Shown in pieces: positions 28,481 to 36,670 of a stretch of DNA of 64,000 nucleotides. Position 1 is the first letter of the stretch. Each line of letters begins with the position of its first letter. Where the stretch lies: positions 6,261,894 to 6,325,893 of the forward strand of contig NZ_JAJOZC010000001.1 in NCBI RefSeq assembly GCF_023701695.1, in the 5' to 3' direction. Both the position numbers and the translations under genes were made by a program. This DNA is from Streptomyces sp. RKAG290. Lineage in GTDB: Bacteria > Actinomycetota > Actinomycetes > Streptomycetales > Streptomycetaceae. Under the pieces are notes generated by a model. The model was given only the letters and a program-made list of their open reading frames with translations, did not search any database and was not told where the DNA came from.

Positions 28481-29011
28481 GTGCAGTGGACGAACCTGAA
28501 CGAACAGACTGTGTACGAGAATCGCTGGTTCCGGGTCAATCTGGCAGATGTCGTACTGCCCGACGGTGACCACCTCGACCACTACGTCATCCGGCTGCGC
28601 CCCGTCGCGGCGGCCACCGTCGTCAACGAGGCGAACGAGGTCCTGCTGCTCTGGCGGCACCGCTTCATCACCGACAGCTGGGGCTGGGAGATCGCCGCGG
28701 GCGTGGTCGAGGACGGCGAGAGCCCGGCCGACGCGGCCGCCCGGGAAATGGAGGAGGAGACCGGCTGGCGCCCCGGACCGCTGCGCCCGTTGCTGACCGT
28801 GGAACCGTCGAACGGGCTCACCGACGCGCGGCACCACTTCTACTGGGGCGAACAGGCCGACTGGACCGGTCACCCCTGCGACGCCTTCGAGTCCTCGCGC
28901 CGGGAGTGGATACCGCTCAAGCTGGTTCCCGACATGATCGCGCGCGGTGAGGTGCCGGCCGCGGGCATGGCCGCCGGGCTCATGATGCTCCATCACTTAC
29001 GGCTGGGCTGA
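28481..29011 (+). CDS. NUDIX hydrolase
   Basis: A 176-residue Mg-dependent pyrophosphohydrolase of the ADP-ribose pyrophosphatase type. The Nudix box GVVEDGESPADAAAREMEEETGW has all catalytic residues (G, E, R-E-x2-E-E-x-G). The N-terminal VYENRWFRVNLADVVLPDG resembles ADP-sugar/nucleoside-diphosphate members. GTG start at 28481. The substrate is not determinable. Confidence 0.88.
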   Translation: MQWTNLNEQTVYENRWFRVNLADVVLPDGDHLDHYVIRLRPVAAATVVNEANEVLLLWRHRFITDSWGWEIAAGVVEDGESPADAAAREMEEETGWRPGPLRPLLTVEPSNGLTDARHHFYWGEQADWTGHPCDAFESSRREWIPLKLVPDMIARGEVPAAGMAAGLMMLHHLRLG

Positions 29012-29085
29012 GGCGACCGGGCCGGCTCACGTCCCAGGCCGTGCGCGCGTCCAGCCGGGCGCCACGTGCGGACGCGGAAACGGCC

Positions 29086-29119
29086 GAGGGGCCGGCCGGA
29101 GGATTCCGGCCGGCCCCTC
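29086..29119. terminator. Bidirectional hairpin between NUDIX and dehydrogenase genes
   Basis: A perfect 15-bp inverted repeat (29086-29100 and 29105-29119), loop of 4 bases, between convergent genes. Confidence 0.75.
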
Positions 29120-29141
29120 ACGGGCACGTGGTGAGCAGGTG

Positions 29142-30002
29142 TCAGGCGTACGGGTAGAACCCCGAACCCGTCTTGCGGCCGAGCCGGCCCGCGTCGACCA
29201 TCCGCTGGAGCAGCGGGGGAGCGGCGTACAGCGGCTCCTTGTACTCGGCGTACATCGAGTCCGCGACCGAGGCCACGGTGTCCAGGCCGATCAGATCGGC
29301 GAGCTTGAGCGGGCCCATCGGGTGCGCGCAGCCCATCTCCATGCCGTTGTCGATGTCCTCGCGGCTGGCGATGCCCGACTCGAACATCCGGATCGCGGAG
29401 AGCAGGTACGGGATCAGCAGCGCGTTGACGACGAAGCCGGACCGGTCCTGGGCGCGGATCGGGTGCTTGCCGAGTATGTCCTGCACCACGGCCTCGGCCC
29501 GCTTGACCGTCTCGTCCGACGTGGTCAGCGCGGGGATCAGCTCGACGAGCTTCTGCACCGGTGCCGGGTTGAAGAAGTGGATGCCGATGACCTGGTCGGG
29601 GCGCGAGGTCGCGACGGCCAGCTTCACCAGCGGGATCGAGGAGGTGTTGGAGGCGAGGATCGCGTCCTGGCGGGTCACCACCTGGTCGAGCACCTGGAAG
29701 ATCTCGGTCTTGACCTGCTCGTTCTCCACGACGGCCTCGATGACGAGGTCGCGGTCGGCGAACTCACCGAGGTCCGTGGTGAAGCTGAGGCGGCCGAGGG
29801 TCTCGTCGCGCTCCTCCTCGGTGATCTTGCCGCGCTCAGCGGCCTTCGAGAGGGAGTTGTAGAGCCGGGTGCGGCCGATCTCCAGCGCCTCGCCGGTGGT
29901 CTCGGCCACCTTGACGTCGAGGCCGCTGCGGGCGCACACCTCCGCGATGCCTGCGCCCATCTGGCCACAGCCCACCACTCCGACGCGTGCAATGTCGGCC
30001 AT
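29142..30002 (-). CDS. 3-hydroxybutyryl-CoA / 3-hydroxyacyl-CoA dehydrogenase
   Basis: A 286-residue NAD(P)-dependent enzyme interconverting acetoacetyl-CoA-type and 3-hydroxyacyl-CoA esters. The Rossmann motif VGVVGCGQMGAG is at the start. The catalytic His-Glu region appears as VIGIHFFNPAPVQKLVELI, with LASNTSSIPL and SGFVVNALLIPYLL also conserved. I place the start at ATG 30002, nine bases after GAGGTG; a GTG at 30014 would add four residues but overlaps that site. Length fits the single-domain Hbd family. It stands alone and may feed butyrate, PHB or precursor metabolism. Confidence 0.9.
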   Translation of the reverse strand: MADIARVGVVGCGQMGAGIAEVCARSGLDVKVAETTGEALEIGRTRLYNSLSKAAERGKITEEERDETLGRLSFTTDLGEFADRDLVIEAVVENEQVKTEIFQVLDQVVTRQDAILASNTSSIPLVKLAVATSRPDQVIGIHFFNPAPVQKLVELIPALTTSDETVKRAEAVVQDILGKHPIRAQDRSGFVVNALLIPYLLSAIRMFESGIASREDIDNGMEMGCAHPMGPLKLADLIGLDTVASVADSMYAEYKEPLYAAPPLLQRMVDAGRLGRKTGSGFYPYA

Positions 30003-30191
30003 AGAGTCCGTCACCTCGTGCCTTTCGCTGTTCTCCGTTCGGCGGCTTCCGTCTGATTCCGGGCTCCACCAGGACCCCACGACGTTACTCCGCGCCTTAC
30101 CAGGGATCGGGGGCCGGGGCGGGCATGCTCGGCTTTACGCCCGGATTGCGGGGGTTGTGGACGAGTGCAGAGAGACGGCAGGTGCAAAGAA

Positions 30192-31472
30192 ATGCGACAA
30201 ATCGCCCGAAGGGACTTTGTGGTGGGGGCGGCCGGGACGGTTGCGGCGGTGGTGGCCCCGCTCGCGTCGGCCGGTGCCGCGTCGGCGGCCGGGGCGGCAC
30301 GGGGGCATGCGGTCGGTGCGGGCGGCGGATCCCGTGACGTGCAACGGCTCGAGCTCCGGGGCATGTGGGTGGCGACCGTCGCCAACGTCGACTGGCCCTC
30401 GAAACCCGGTCTGTCCGCCTCCGCGCAGCAGGCCCAGCTGATCGCGTACCTCGACGAGGCCGTCGACCGGAAGCTGAACGCGGTGGTCCTCCAGGTCCGC
30501 CCGTCCGCCGACGCGCTGTGGCCCTCGCCGTACGAGCCGTGGGCCCAGTGCCTCACCGGCGTCCAGGGCAAGGACCCCGGCTGGGACCCGCTGGGCACGG
30601 CCGTGAAGGAGGCGCACAGCCGCGGTCTGGAACTGCACGCCTGGTTCAACCCGTACCGGGTGGCCAACCACACCGACCCCTCCCGGCTGGCGGCGAGCCA
30701 CCCCGCCAGGGTGCACCCCGACTGGGTGCTGCCCTACGGCGGGAAGCTCTACTACAACCCCGGTCTGCCCGAGGTCCGCGGCTTCGTGCAGGACGCGATG
30801 CTCGACGCGGTCCGCCGCTACGACATCGACGCCGTCCACTGGGACGACTACTTCTATCCGTACCCGGTGGCCGGACAGGCCTTCGCGGACGGCCCCGCGT
30901 ACGCGAAGTACGGTGCGGGCTTCCCCGACAAGGCCGCCTGGCGGCGGGCCAACACGGACAAACTGGTACGCGAGATGGGTGAGCGGATCAAGGCGGTCAA
31001 GCCGGATGTCCGTTTCGGCATCAGCCCGTTCGGCGTGTGGCGCAATGCCTCGACCGACCCGCTCGGTTCGCCGACCGCGTCGGGTGTGCAGACCTACGAC
31101 GATCTGTACGCCGACACCCGCGGCTGGATCAAGAAGGGCTGGATCGACTACATCTGCCCGCAGATCTACTGGAACATCGGGTTCGCCGCCGCCGACTACG
31201 CCAAGCTGGTGCCCTGGTGGAACGACGTGGTGCGGGGGACGGGCGTCGATCTCTTCGTCGGCGAGGCGCTTTACAAGGCCGGCGACCCCGCCCAGGGCGC
31301 GGCCTGGCAGGACCCGGCCGAACTCTCCCGCCACATCGACTTCGCCGCCGGGTACGACCAGGTCCGCGGCCACGTCTACTTCTCCGGCAAGGGCGTGGTC
31401 GCGGACCGGATCGGCGCCATGTCACAGGTGGTGGCCGACCACTACCGGACGCGGGTGCGCCCGCCCCGCTGA
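30192..31472 (+). CDS. Secreted GH10-like (DUF187) glycoside hydrolase
   Basis: A 426-residue exported enzyme of the glycosyl hydrolase-like 10 / DUF187 family. A Tat-type signal (RRDFVVGAAGTVAAVVAP) spans residues 6-40. The core begins LRGMWVATVANVDWPSKPG. It includes YDIDAVHWDDYFYPYP, with a likely acidic catalytic pair, KPDVRFGISPFGVWRN, and DYICPQIYWNIGF. Family members are thought to cut glycosidic bonds in cell-wall or exopolysaccharides; the substrate here is unknown. The start at ATG 30192 gives the standard signal peptide. Confidence 0.85.
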   Translation: MRQIARRDFVVGAAGTVAAVVAPLASAGAASAAGAARGHAVGAGGGSRDVQRLELRGMWVATVANVDWPSKPGLSASAQQAQLIAYLDEAVDRKLNAVVLQVRPSADALWPSPYEPWAQCLTGVQGKDPGWDPLGTAVKEAHSRGLELHAWFNPYRVANHTDPSRLAASHPARVHPDWVLPYGGKLYYNPGLPEVRGFVQDAMLDAVRRYDIDAVHWDDYFYPYPVAGQAFADGPAYAKYGAGFPDKAAWRRANTDKLVREMGERIKAVKPDVRFGISPFGVWRNASTDPLGSPTASGVQTYDDLYADTRGWIKKGWIDYICPQIYWNIGFAAADYAKLVPWWNDVVRGTGVDLFVGEALYKAGDPAQGAAWQDPAELSRHIDFAAGYDQVRGHVYFSGKGVVADRIGAMSQVVADHYRTRVRPPR

Positions 31473-31536
31473 CCGGCCTGCCGTGCGCCGTGCGCCACCG
31501 GGGCGGGCGAGCCCGACGTGATCCGAGCGGGGGGCC

Positions 31537-31746
31537 TCAGGCCCCCGCGCCCCGGTCCCGGGCAGGGTCGTGCTCCACGACGCTGTCCGGGCCGGGGGCC
31601 AGGAGATGTTCGTGCCCGTCGTCGAAGCGGACGCGGTACGGCGGAGTGCCCCCGTCCCCGAGCACCTCGACGATCTCTGCGACCCGGTCGTGCTGCCCCA
31701 CGGTCCTGCCGTGCGTCACCAGCCGGTCGCCCGTGTGTGCCTCCAT
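31537..31746 (-). CDS. DUF1918 domain-containing small protein
   Basis: A 69-residue protein with the DUF1918 signature: GDRLVTHGRTVGQHDRVAEIVEV, then PYRVRFDDGHEHLLAPGPDSVVEH. The fold is a small beta-barrel common in actinomycetes, sometimes stress-induced; function is unknown. ATG at 31746 follows GAGGAGG at a good distance. Confidence 0.85.
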   Translation of the reverse strand: MEAHTGDRLVTHGRTVGQHDRVAEIVEVLGDGGTPPYRVRFDDGHEHLLAPGPDSVVEHDPARDRGAGA

Positions 31747-31852
31747 CGGGAGTGACCTCCTCACGGGTGGCGGTCCATGTCGACAAGTCTATGACCGCCG
31801 GACGGCTTCGCCCGGTGGGAGGGGAGCTTCCCGCCGGTGTGTCCGGCAGCCG

Positions 31853-32848
31853 TCACCGGCGCCGCCGGGCACCGCCCGCACGCTGGGTGGCCGCGATGCA
31901 GAAGAGAACCGCGACCGCCGCCACCGGCGCGGCAGGCGAGACCTCCTCGCCGAGCAGCAGGAACGACCAGACCAGGGTCAGCAGCGGCTGCGCGAGCTGG
32001 AGCTGGCTGGCCCGCGCCACCCCGATCTCGGCCATGCCGCGGTACCAGACGTACAGGCCGAAGAAGGTGGAGACCGCCGCCACCCAGACCAGACCGATCG
32101 CACCGTGCGCGGTCAGCCGCACCGGCTCGTACGGCAACGCGACCGCGGCGCCCGCCACCGCGAGCGGCATGGTGAGGATCAGGGCCCAGCCGATCACCTG
32201 CCAGCCCGGCATGACCCTCGCCAGCCTGCCGCCCTCGGTGTACCCCGCCGCGCACACCAGCAGGGCGCCGAACAGGTAGATGTCCCCGGTGGAGAGCGCC
32301 CCGCCGCTCTGCAGCACGGTGAAGGCGATCACCACGCCCGCCCCGGTGAGCGCCGCGATCCAGAACGCGCGGGGCGGGCGCGACCCGGTGCGTACGGAGG
32401 CGAACACCGCCGTGGTGAGCGGCAGCAGTCCCACCACCACGGCCGCGTGCGAGGTCGTCGAGGTCTGCAGGGCGAGCGTGGTCAGCAGCGGAAATCCCAC
32501 CACCACACCGCCCGCCACGACTGCCAGCCCCGCCCAGTGCCGGCGCTCGGGCACCCGCACCCGGGCCGCGAGGAGCACGCTGCCCGCGATCACGGCCGCC
32601 AGCAGGCTGCGCAGCGCCACCAGGGACCAGGGGCCGAAGCTCTCCAGGCCCCACGCGGTGGAGGGGAAGGTCAGCGAGAAGGCGACGACTCCGAGTCCGG
32701 CGAGCAGTGTCCCGCTGCGTCCCGTCGGACGGGCCCCGGGGCCGCCGGGTGCCGCGGCCGGCTCAGGGGAGCCGGTGCGGTGCTGGCCGTCCGCAGCCGG
32801 GTCAACCGCTATCGTGCTGCCGTGGGTAGCGCTATCCTCTGCTGTCAT
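31853..32848 (-). CDS. EamA/DMT-family exporter
   Basis: A 331-residue membrane protein with ten hydrophobic segments arranged as two EamA repeats (first about 48-180, second about 190-320; VWVAAVSTFFGLYVWYRGMAEIGVARASQL is near the end of the second). Family members export amino acids, metabolites or pyridine compounds. An unusual 45-residue Pro/Gly/Ala-rich cytoplasmic N-terminus precedes the first helix. Its ATG shares bases with the start codon of the divergent MocR regulator (CATG at 32846-32849), so the regulator very likely controls it. Confidence 0.85.
   Translation of the reverse strand: MTAEDSATHGSTIAVDPAADGQHRTGSPEPAAAPGGPGARPTGRSGTLLAGLGVVAFSLTFPSTAWGLESFGPWSLVALRSLLAAVIAGSVLLAARVRVPERRHWAGLAVVAGGVVVGFPLLTTLALQTSTTSHAAVVVGLLPLTTAVFASVRTGSRPPRAFWIAALTGAGVVIAFTVLQSGGALSTGDIYLFGALLVCAAGYTEGGRLARVMPGWQVIGWALILTMPLAVAGAAVALPYEPVRLTAHGAIGLVWVAAVSTFFGLYVWYRGMAEIGVARASQLQLAQPLLTLVWSFLLLGEEVSPAAPVAAVAVLFCIAATQRAGGARRRR
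32808..32844 (+). promoter_or_regulatory. Direct repeats upstream of the MocR-type gene
   Basis: GCTATC-TGCTG occurs twice (GCTATC at 32808 and 32831, TGCTG at 32815 and 32840), 23-25 bases apart. TATCCT at 32833-32838 is a possible -10 box for a nearly leaderless message, and TAGCGCTA (32827-32834) is a perfect 8-bp palindrome. MocR regulators often bind direct repeats near their own start. Confidence 0.4.
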
Positions 32849-34316
32849 GCATGAGCGTAGCAGCGTGGCCGAGCTGGCGAAATGCCTCCGAGACGATCTG
32901 AACCGCTACTCACCCGGTGAGAAGCTGCCGTCCAGTCGTGTCCTCGTCGAACGCTTCCGGGCCAGCCCCGTGACCGTCTCGCGGGCCATCGCGCAGCTCG
33001 CCGCAGAAGGGCTCGTCGTCACCCGGCCCGGCTCCGGCGCTTTCCGGGCGCAGCCCCGTACCGGCGCGGTGCCGCCCGGCGACACCTCCTGGCAGGAGGT
33101 GTCGCTCAGCGGTGACGGCGGCCCCGAGGTGATGCCCCGCACGGTCGACGCGTCAGGGGTGCTGGCCACCCTGGCCGCCCCGGCCACGGGCGTCGTCGAG
33201 TTCAACGGCGGCTACCTCCACAGCTCGCTCCAGCCCGAGCGTGCCCTCGCCGCGGCGCTGGCCAGGGCCGGGCGCCGCCCCGGCGCCTGGGGCCGCCCGC
33301 CGACCGAGGGACTGACCGAACTGCGGGCGTGGTTCGCCCGCGAGATCGGGCCCGCGCTCACCGCCGCCGACGTGCTGATCACCGCCGGCGGACAGAGCGC
33401 CCTCGCCACCGCGCTGCGGGCGCTCGCCCAGCCCGGCGCTCCGGTGCTCGTCGAGTCGCCGACCTACCCGGGCATGCTCGCGGTCGCGCGGGCCGCCGGG
33501 CTGCGGCCCGTGCCGGTCCCGGTGGACACCGACGGAGTGCGGCCGGAGCTGCTCGCCGCGGCCTTCCGGGCCACCGGCGCCCGGGTCTTCGTGTGCCAGC
33601 CGCTGTTCCAGAATCCGACCGGGGCGGTCCTCGCCGCGGACCGGCGCCCGGAGGTCGTCCGGATCGCCCGGGAGGCCGGGGCGTTCGTCGTCGAGGACGA
33701 CTTCGCCCGCCGGCTCGTCCACGACGACGCCGGGCCGCTGCCGCGGCCACTGGCTGCCGAGGACCCCGACGGAGTGGTCGTGCATGTCTGTTCGCTCACC
33801 AAGGCGACCTCGCCCAGCCTCAGGGTGGGCGCCCTCGCCGCCCGTGGACCGGTACTCGAACGGCTGCGTGCCATCCAGGTCGTCGACAGCTTCTTCGTAC
33901 CCCGGCCGCTCCAAGAGGCCGCGCTCGAACTCGTCGGCAGCCCGGCCTGGAGCCGTCATCTGCGCTCGCTGTCAGCCGAGTTGGGGTCCCGCCGCACCGC
34001 GATGACCGGGGCGCTGCGCCGGGAGCTGCCCGCTCTCGCGCTCCCGCACATCCCGGCGGGCGGCGGCAGCCTCTGGGCCGGCCTGCCCGACACCGAAGCC
34101 GGTACGGACGAGTCCGCCATGGTTTCCGCGGCTCTGCGCGCAGGCGTCGCCATCGCGCCGGGCCGGCCCTACTTCTGTGCCGAACCCCCGTCGTCCCACG
34201 TCCGGTTGAGCTACGCAGCCGTCGCCGGGCCGGCCGAGATCGCCGAGGGCGTGCGGCGGCTGCGTACGGCCTGGGCGGACGTCCTCGGCGGCCCGGTCGA
34301 TAGTCTCCCGGCATGA
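32847..34316 (+). CDS. MocR/GntR-type regulator with aminotransferase domain
   Basis: A 489-residue PLP-dependent regulator. A GntR winged HTH fills residues 1-75 (YSPGEKLPSSRVLVERFRAS, AIAQLAAEGLVVTRPGSGAF). The rest is an aminotransferase-like domain with GGQSALATALRAL, the QPLFQNPTGAVL loop, VVEDDFARRL, and the PLP lysine in SLTKATSPSLRVG. Such proteins sense PLP or an amino compound and usually control a neighbouring transporter or enzyme, here the divergent EamA exporter. The stop overlaps the next gene by 4 bases (ATGA). Confidence 0.88.
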   Translation: MHERSSVAELAKCLRDDLNRYSPGEKLPSSRVLVERFRASPVTVSRAIAQLAAEGLVVTRPGSGAFRAQPRTGAVPPGDTSWQEVSLSGDGGPEVMPRTVDASGVLATLAAPATGVVEFNGGYLHSSLQPERALAAALARAGRRPGAWGRPPTEGLTELRAWFAREIGPALTAADVLITAGGQSALATALRALAQPGAPVLVESPTYPGMLAVARAAGLRPVPVPVDTDGVRPELLAAAFRATGARVFVCQPLFQNPTGAVLAADRRPEVVRIAREAGAFVVEDDFARRLVHDDAGPLPRPLAAEDPDGVVVHVCSLTKATSPSLRVGALAARGPVLERLRAIQVVDSFFVPRPLQEAALELVGSPAWSRHLRSLSAELGSRRTAMTGALRRELPALALPHIPAGGGSLWAGLPDTEAGTDESAMVSAALRAGVAIAPGRPYFCAEPPSSHVRLSYAAVAGPAEIAEGVRRLRTAWADVLGGPVDSLPA

Positions 34317-34744
34317 CCGAAACTCCCCAGCAGCGTTACGAGATCTCCTGCGACCCGTCCCGGCTGGACGCGGTCAGGATCCACAACTGGCTCTCCACGG
34401 ACGCCTACTGGGCGCTGGGCCGCACCCTGGAGCGCCAGGATCTGGCCATCGCGGGCTCGCTCAACTTCGGTACCTACGACCTCGCTTCGGGCGAACAGGT
34501 CGCCTACGCCCGTGTGGTGACCGACCACGCCACCTTCGGCTGGCTCTGCGATGTGTACGTCGACCGCGCTGCCCGCGGCCACGGTCTCGGCGCGGGGATC
34601 GTCGCCGCGGCGCGCGACCACCTCGCGTCCCTGGGCGTCCGCCGGCTCGTGCTCGCGACGGAGGACGCCCACGGGGTCTACGAGAAGGTCGGTTTCAAGC
34701 CGCTGGACAGCCCCGGCAAATGGATGTCCCTCAACCTGGGCTGA
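34313..34744 (+). CDS. GNAT-family N-acetyltransferase
   Basis: A 143-residue acetyl-CoA-dependent acetyltransferase. The N-terminal IHNWLSTDAYWALGRTLE matches a common bacterial subgroup. Motif A is seen as CDVYVDRAARGHGLGAGIVAAA, and the C-terminal strand as VYEKVGFKPL. Overlap with the MocR gene (ATGA) suggests one transcript. The substrate is unknown. Confidence 0.88.
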   Translation: MTETPQQRYEISCDPSRLDAVRIHNWLSTDAYWALGRTLERQDLAIAGSLNFGTYDLASGEQVAYARVVTDHATFGWLCDVYVDRAARGHGLGAGIVAAARDHLASLGVRRLVLATEDAHGVYEKVGFKPLDSPGKWMSLNLG

Positions 34745-34805
34745 GCCGGAAGCGCTTGCGGCCGCCCTCTTGACCTGCCAGGCGAACGGCTCCACGCTCA
34801 CGCCC

Positions 34806-35381
34806 ATGAGTGTTCGAGTCTCGCTCGTCGCCGCGGCACGCAACTCCTCCCTGCTCGGTGAGCGCTTCGACGACGACCGGCCGCTCGACGAGGCCGGCTG
34901 GCACGAGGTGCAGTACGCCGCCCCGGCCCTGGTGCCCCTCGGCGCGGCCGAACTGCGCTACTGCTCGCCGACCCCCCGCAGCCGCGCCACCGGCCAGGCG
35001 CTCGGTTTCGCCCCGCTGGTCCAGCCCGCCCTGCGCGACTGCGACATGGGGCGGTGGCGCGGCTGCACCCTCTCCGACGTCACCGCGCGCGAACCGGCGG
35101 CCGTGGACGCCTGGCTCGCCGACCCGCGCTCCGCGCCGCACGGCGGTGAATCGCTGCTGGAGTTCATCTCCCGGATAGGGGGCTGGCTGGACACGCGGCC
35201 CGCCTGCGACGGGGCGATCGTCGCCGTCGCCGAACCGGCCGTGGTCCGGGCCGCCCTCGTCTACGCACTGAGGGCCTCGCCGTCCACGTACTGGAACGTC
35301 GACGTCCGCCCGCTCTCCACCGTCACGCTGACGGGGCTGCCCCGCCGCTGGAGCCTCCGCCTCGAAACCGGAGCCCGCTGA
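34806..35381 (+). CDS. Histidine phosphatase-fold protein lacking the catalytic histidines
   Basis: A 191-residue protein with the phosphoglycerate mutase/histidine phosphatase outline (YCSPTPRSRATGQALG, DCDMGRWRGCTLSDV, GGESLLEFISRIGGWLD). The usual RHG at the nucleophile reads RNS (AAARNSSLL), and the second catalytic His normally found in HGGVIR is replaced (AVAEPAVVRAAL). The arginine of the phosphate pocket is retained. It is therefore probably not a phosphatase, though it may bind phosphate esters. ATG at 34806 is the natural domain start. It may be co-transcribed with the GNAT gene 61 bases upstream. Confidence 0.75.
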   Translation: MSVRVSLVAAARNSSLLGERFDDDRPLDEAGWHEVQYAAPALVPLGAAELRYCSPTPRSRATGQALGFAPLVQPALRDCDMGRWRGCTLSDVTAREPAAVDAWLADPRSAPHGGESLLEFISRIGGWLDTRPACDGAIVAVAEPAVVRAALVYALRASPSTYWNVDVRPLSTVTLTGLPRRWSLRLETGAR

Positions 35382-35503
35382 CCGGCGCCGCGAGAGCGCG
35401 GCGAAGGATCGTGGCGCCCCCATGTCTTCCCGCCGGTCCGACCAGTCGGTACGTTGTCCGGGACCGAGTCCCACCAGGCATGTCCCAGGCGAGGGAGGCC
35501 ACC

Positions 35504-36655
35504 GTGCCGCAGATCCACGGGCACTGCGACGAGCGGTTCTCCGCGGTGCGCGGCGCGTTCGAGGCGAATTTCCGCGACCGTGACGAACTGGGCGCGGCCG
35601 TCACCGTCCTGGTCGGCGGACAGCCCGTGGCCGATCTCTGGGGAGGCTGGGCCGACGCCGCCCGCACCCGCCCCTGGGAGCAGGACACGCTGGTCAACGT
35701 CTGGTCCACCAGCAAGGGGCCGACTGCGCTCTGCGCCCACGTCCTCGCCGACCGCGGCCTGCTGGACCTGGACGCCCCGGTCGCCACCTACTGGCCGGAG
35801 TTCGCCGCGGCGGGCAAGGAGGCCGTTGCGGTGCGGCACCTGCTCTCCCACCGTGCGGGCCTGGCGGGACTCCGCGAGCCGCACACCCTTGCCGAGCTCT
35901 ACGACTGGGAGCTGACCACCGCCCGGCTGGCGGCGACCGAGCCGTGGTGGGAGCCCGGCACCCGCTCCGGCTATCACGCGATCACGTACGGCTTCCTGGT
36001 CGGCGAGGTGGTCCGGCGGATCACCGGCATGCTGCCGGGGGAGTTCCTGCGGCAGGAGGTGACCGGCCCGCTCGGCATCGACTTCACCATCGGCCTGCCC
36101 GAGAAGGAGGCGGGGCGCGTCGCCGAACTCGTCGTCCCGAAGGCCGACCGGGCCCAGCAGGCCGCACTCTTCGCGCGGATGGAGCCGGTCGCCGTCGCCT
36201 CGCTGCTCAATCCGCCCACCGGCGCGGCCGCCGCCAACACCCCCGAGTGGCGGGCGGCCGAGATCCCCGCGGCCAACGGCCACGGCACGGCCCGGGCGGT
36301 TGCCGCGCTGTACGGGATCTTCGCCGGACGCGGCAGCTTCGGCGGCCGGCGGATCCTCTCCGAGGAGGCCGTCGAACGGGTCCGGGAAGGCCAGGGGCGC
36401 TGCCGCGACCTGGTGCTCGGCGAGGGCCTCGGCCGCGACAGCGAGATCGGGCTCGGCCTGTGGCTGAGCGGTCCCGACGGCGGCTACGGCCCCAATCCGC
36501 GTGCCTACGGCCACGACGGCGCGGGCGGCTCCTGCGGTCTGGCCGACCCGGAGGCCGGGATCTCCCTCGGGTACGTCATGAACCGGATGGGCCCCCACAT
36601 CGCCGACGACCCCCGTAAGTCGGCGCTGATCGAGGCGGTGTACGCGTCACTGTGA
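35504..36655 (+). CDS. Beta-lactamase-family serine hydrolase (EstB-like esterase)
   Basis: A 383-residue serine hydrolase of the class C beta-lactamase/esterase VIII family. The nucleophile motif SxxK is STSK near residue 71, and the tyrosine motif is SGYHAITYG near 165. VRHLLSHRAGLAG and YGHDGAGGSCGLADP near the C-terminus replace the KTG box. There is no signal peptide, so the enzyme is cytoplasmic and more likely an esterase or peptidase than a drug-resistance enzyme. GTG at 35504 follows GAGGGAGG by six bases. Confidence 0.85.
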   Translation: MPQIHGHCDERFSAVRGAFEANFRDRDELGAAVTVLVGGQPVADLWGGWADAARTRPWEQDTLVNVWSTSKGPTALCAHVLADRGLLDLDAPVATYWPEFAAAGKEAVAVRHLLSHRAGLAGLREPHTLAELYDWELTTARLAATEPWWEPGTRSGYHAITYGFLVGEVVRRITGMLPGEFLRQEVTGPLGIDFTIGLPEKEAGRVAELVVPKADRAQQAALFARMEPVAVASLLNPPTGAAAANTPEWRAAEIPAANGHGTARAVAALYGIFAGRGSFGGRRILSEEAVERVREGQGRCRDLVLGEGLGRDSEIGLGLWLSGPDGGYGPNPRAYGHDGAGGSCGLADPEAGISLGYVMNRMGPHIADDPRKSALIEAVYASL

Positions 36656-36670
36656 CCGGCGCGCGGCCCG

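Noticed and set aside
31037..32854. 605-codon plus-strand frame crossing GH10-like and EamA genes
   Set aside because: Arg/Gly/His-rich translation with no domain, overlapping two genes supported by family motifs.
34806..35381. Functional phosphoglycerate mutase or cobalamin-pathway phosphatase
   Set aside because: Both catalytic histidine positions are substituted, so activity cannot be claimed.
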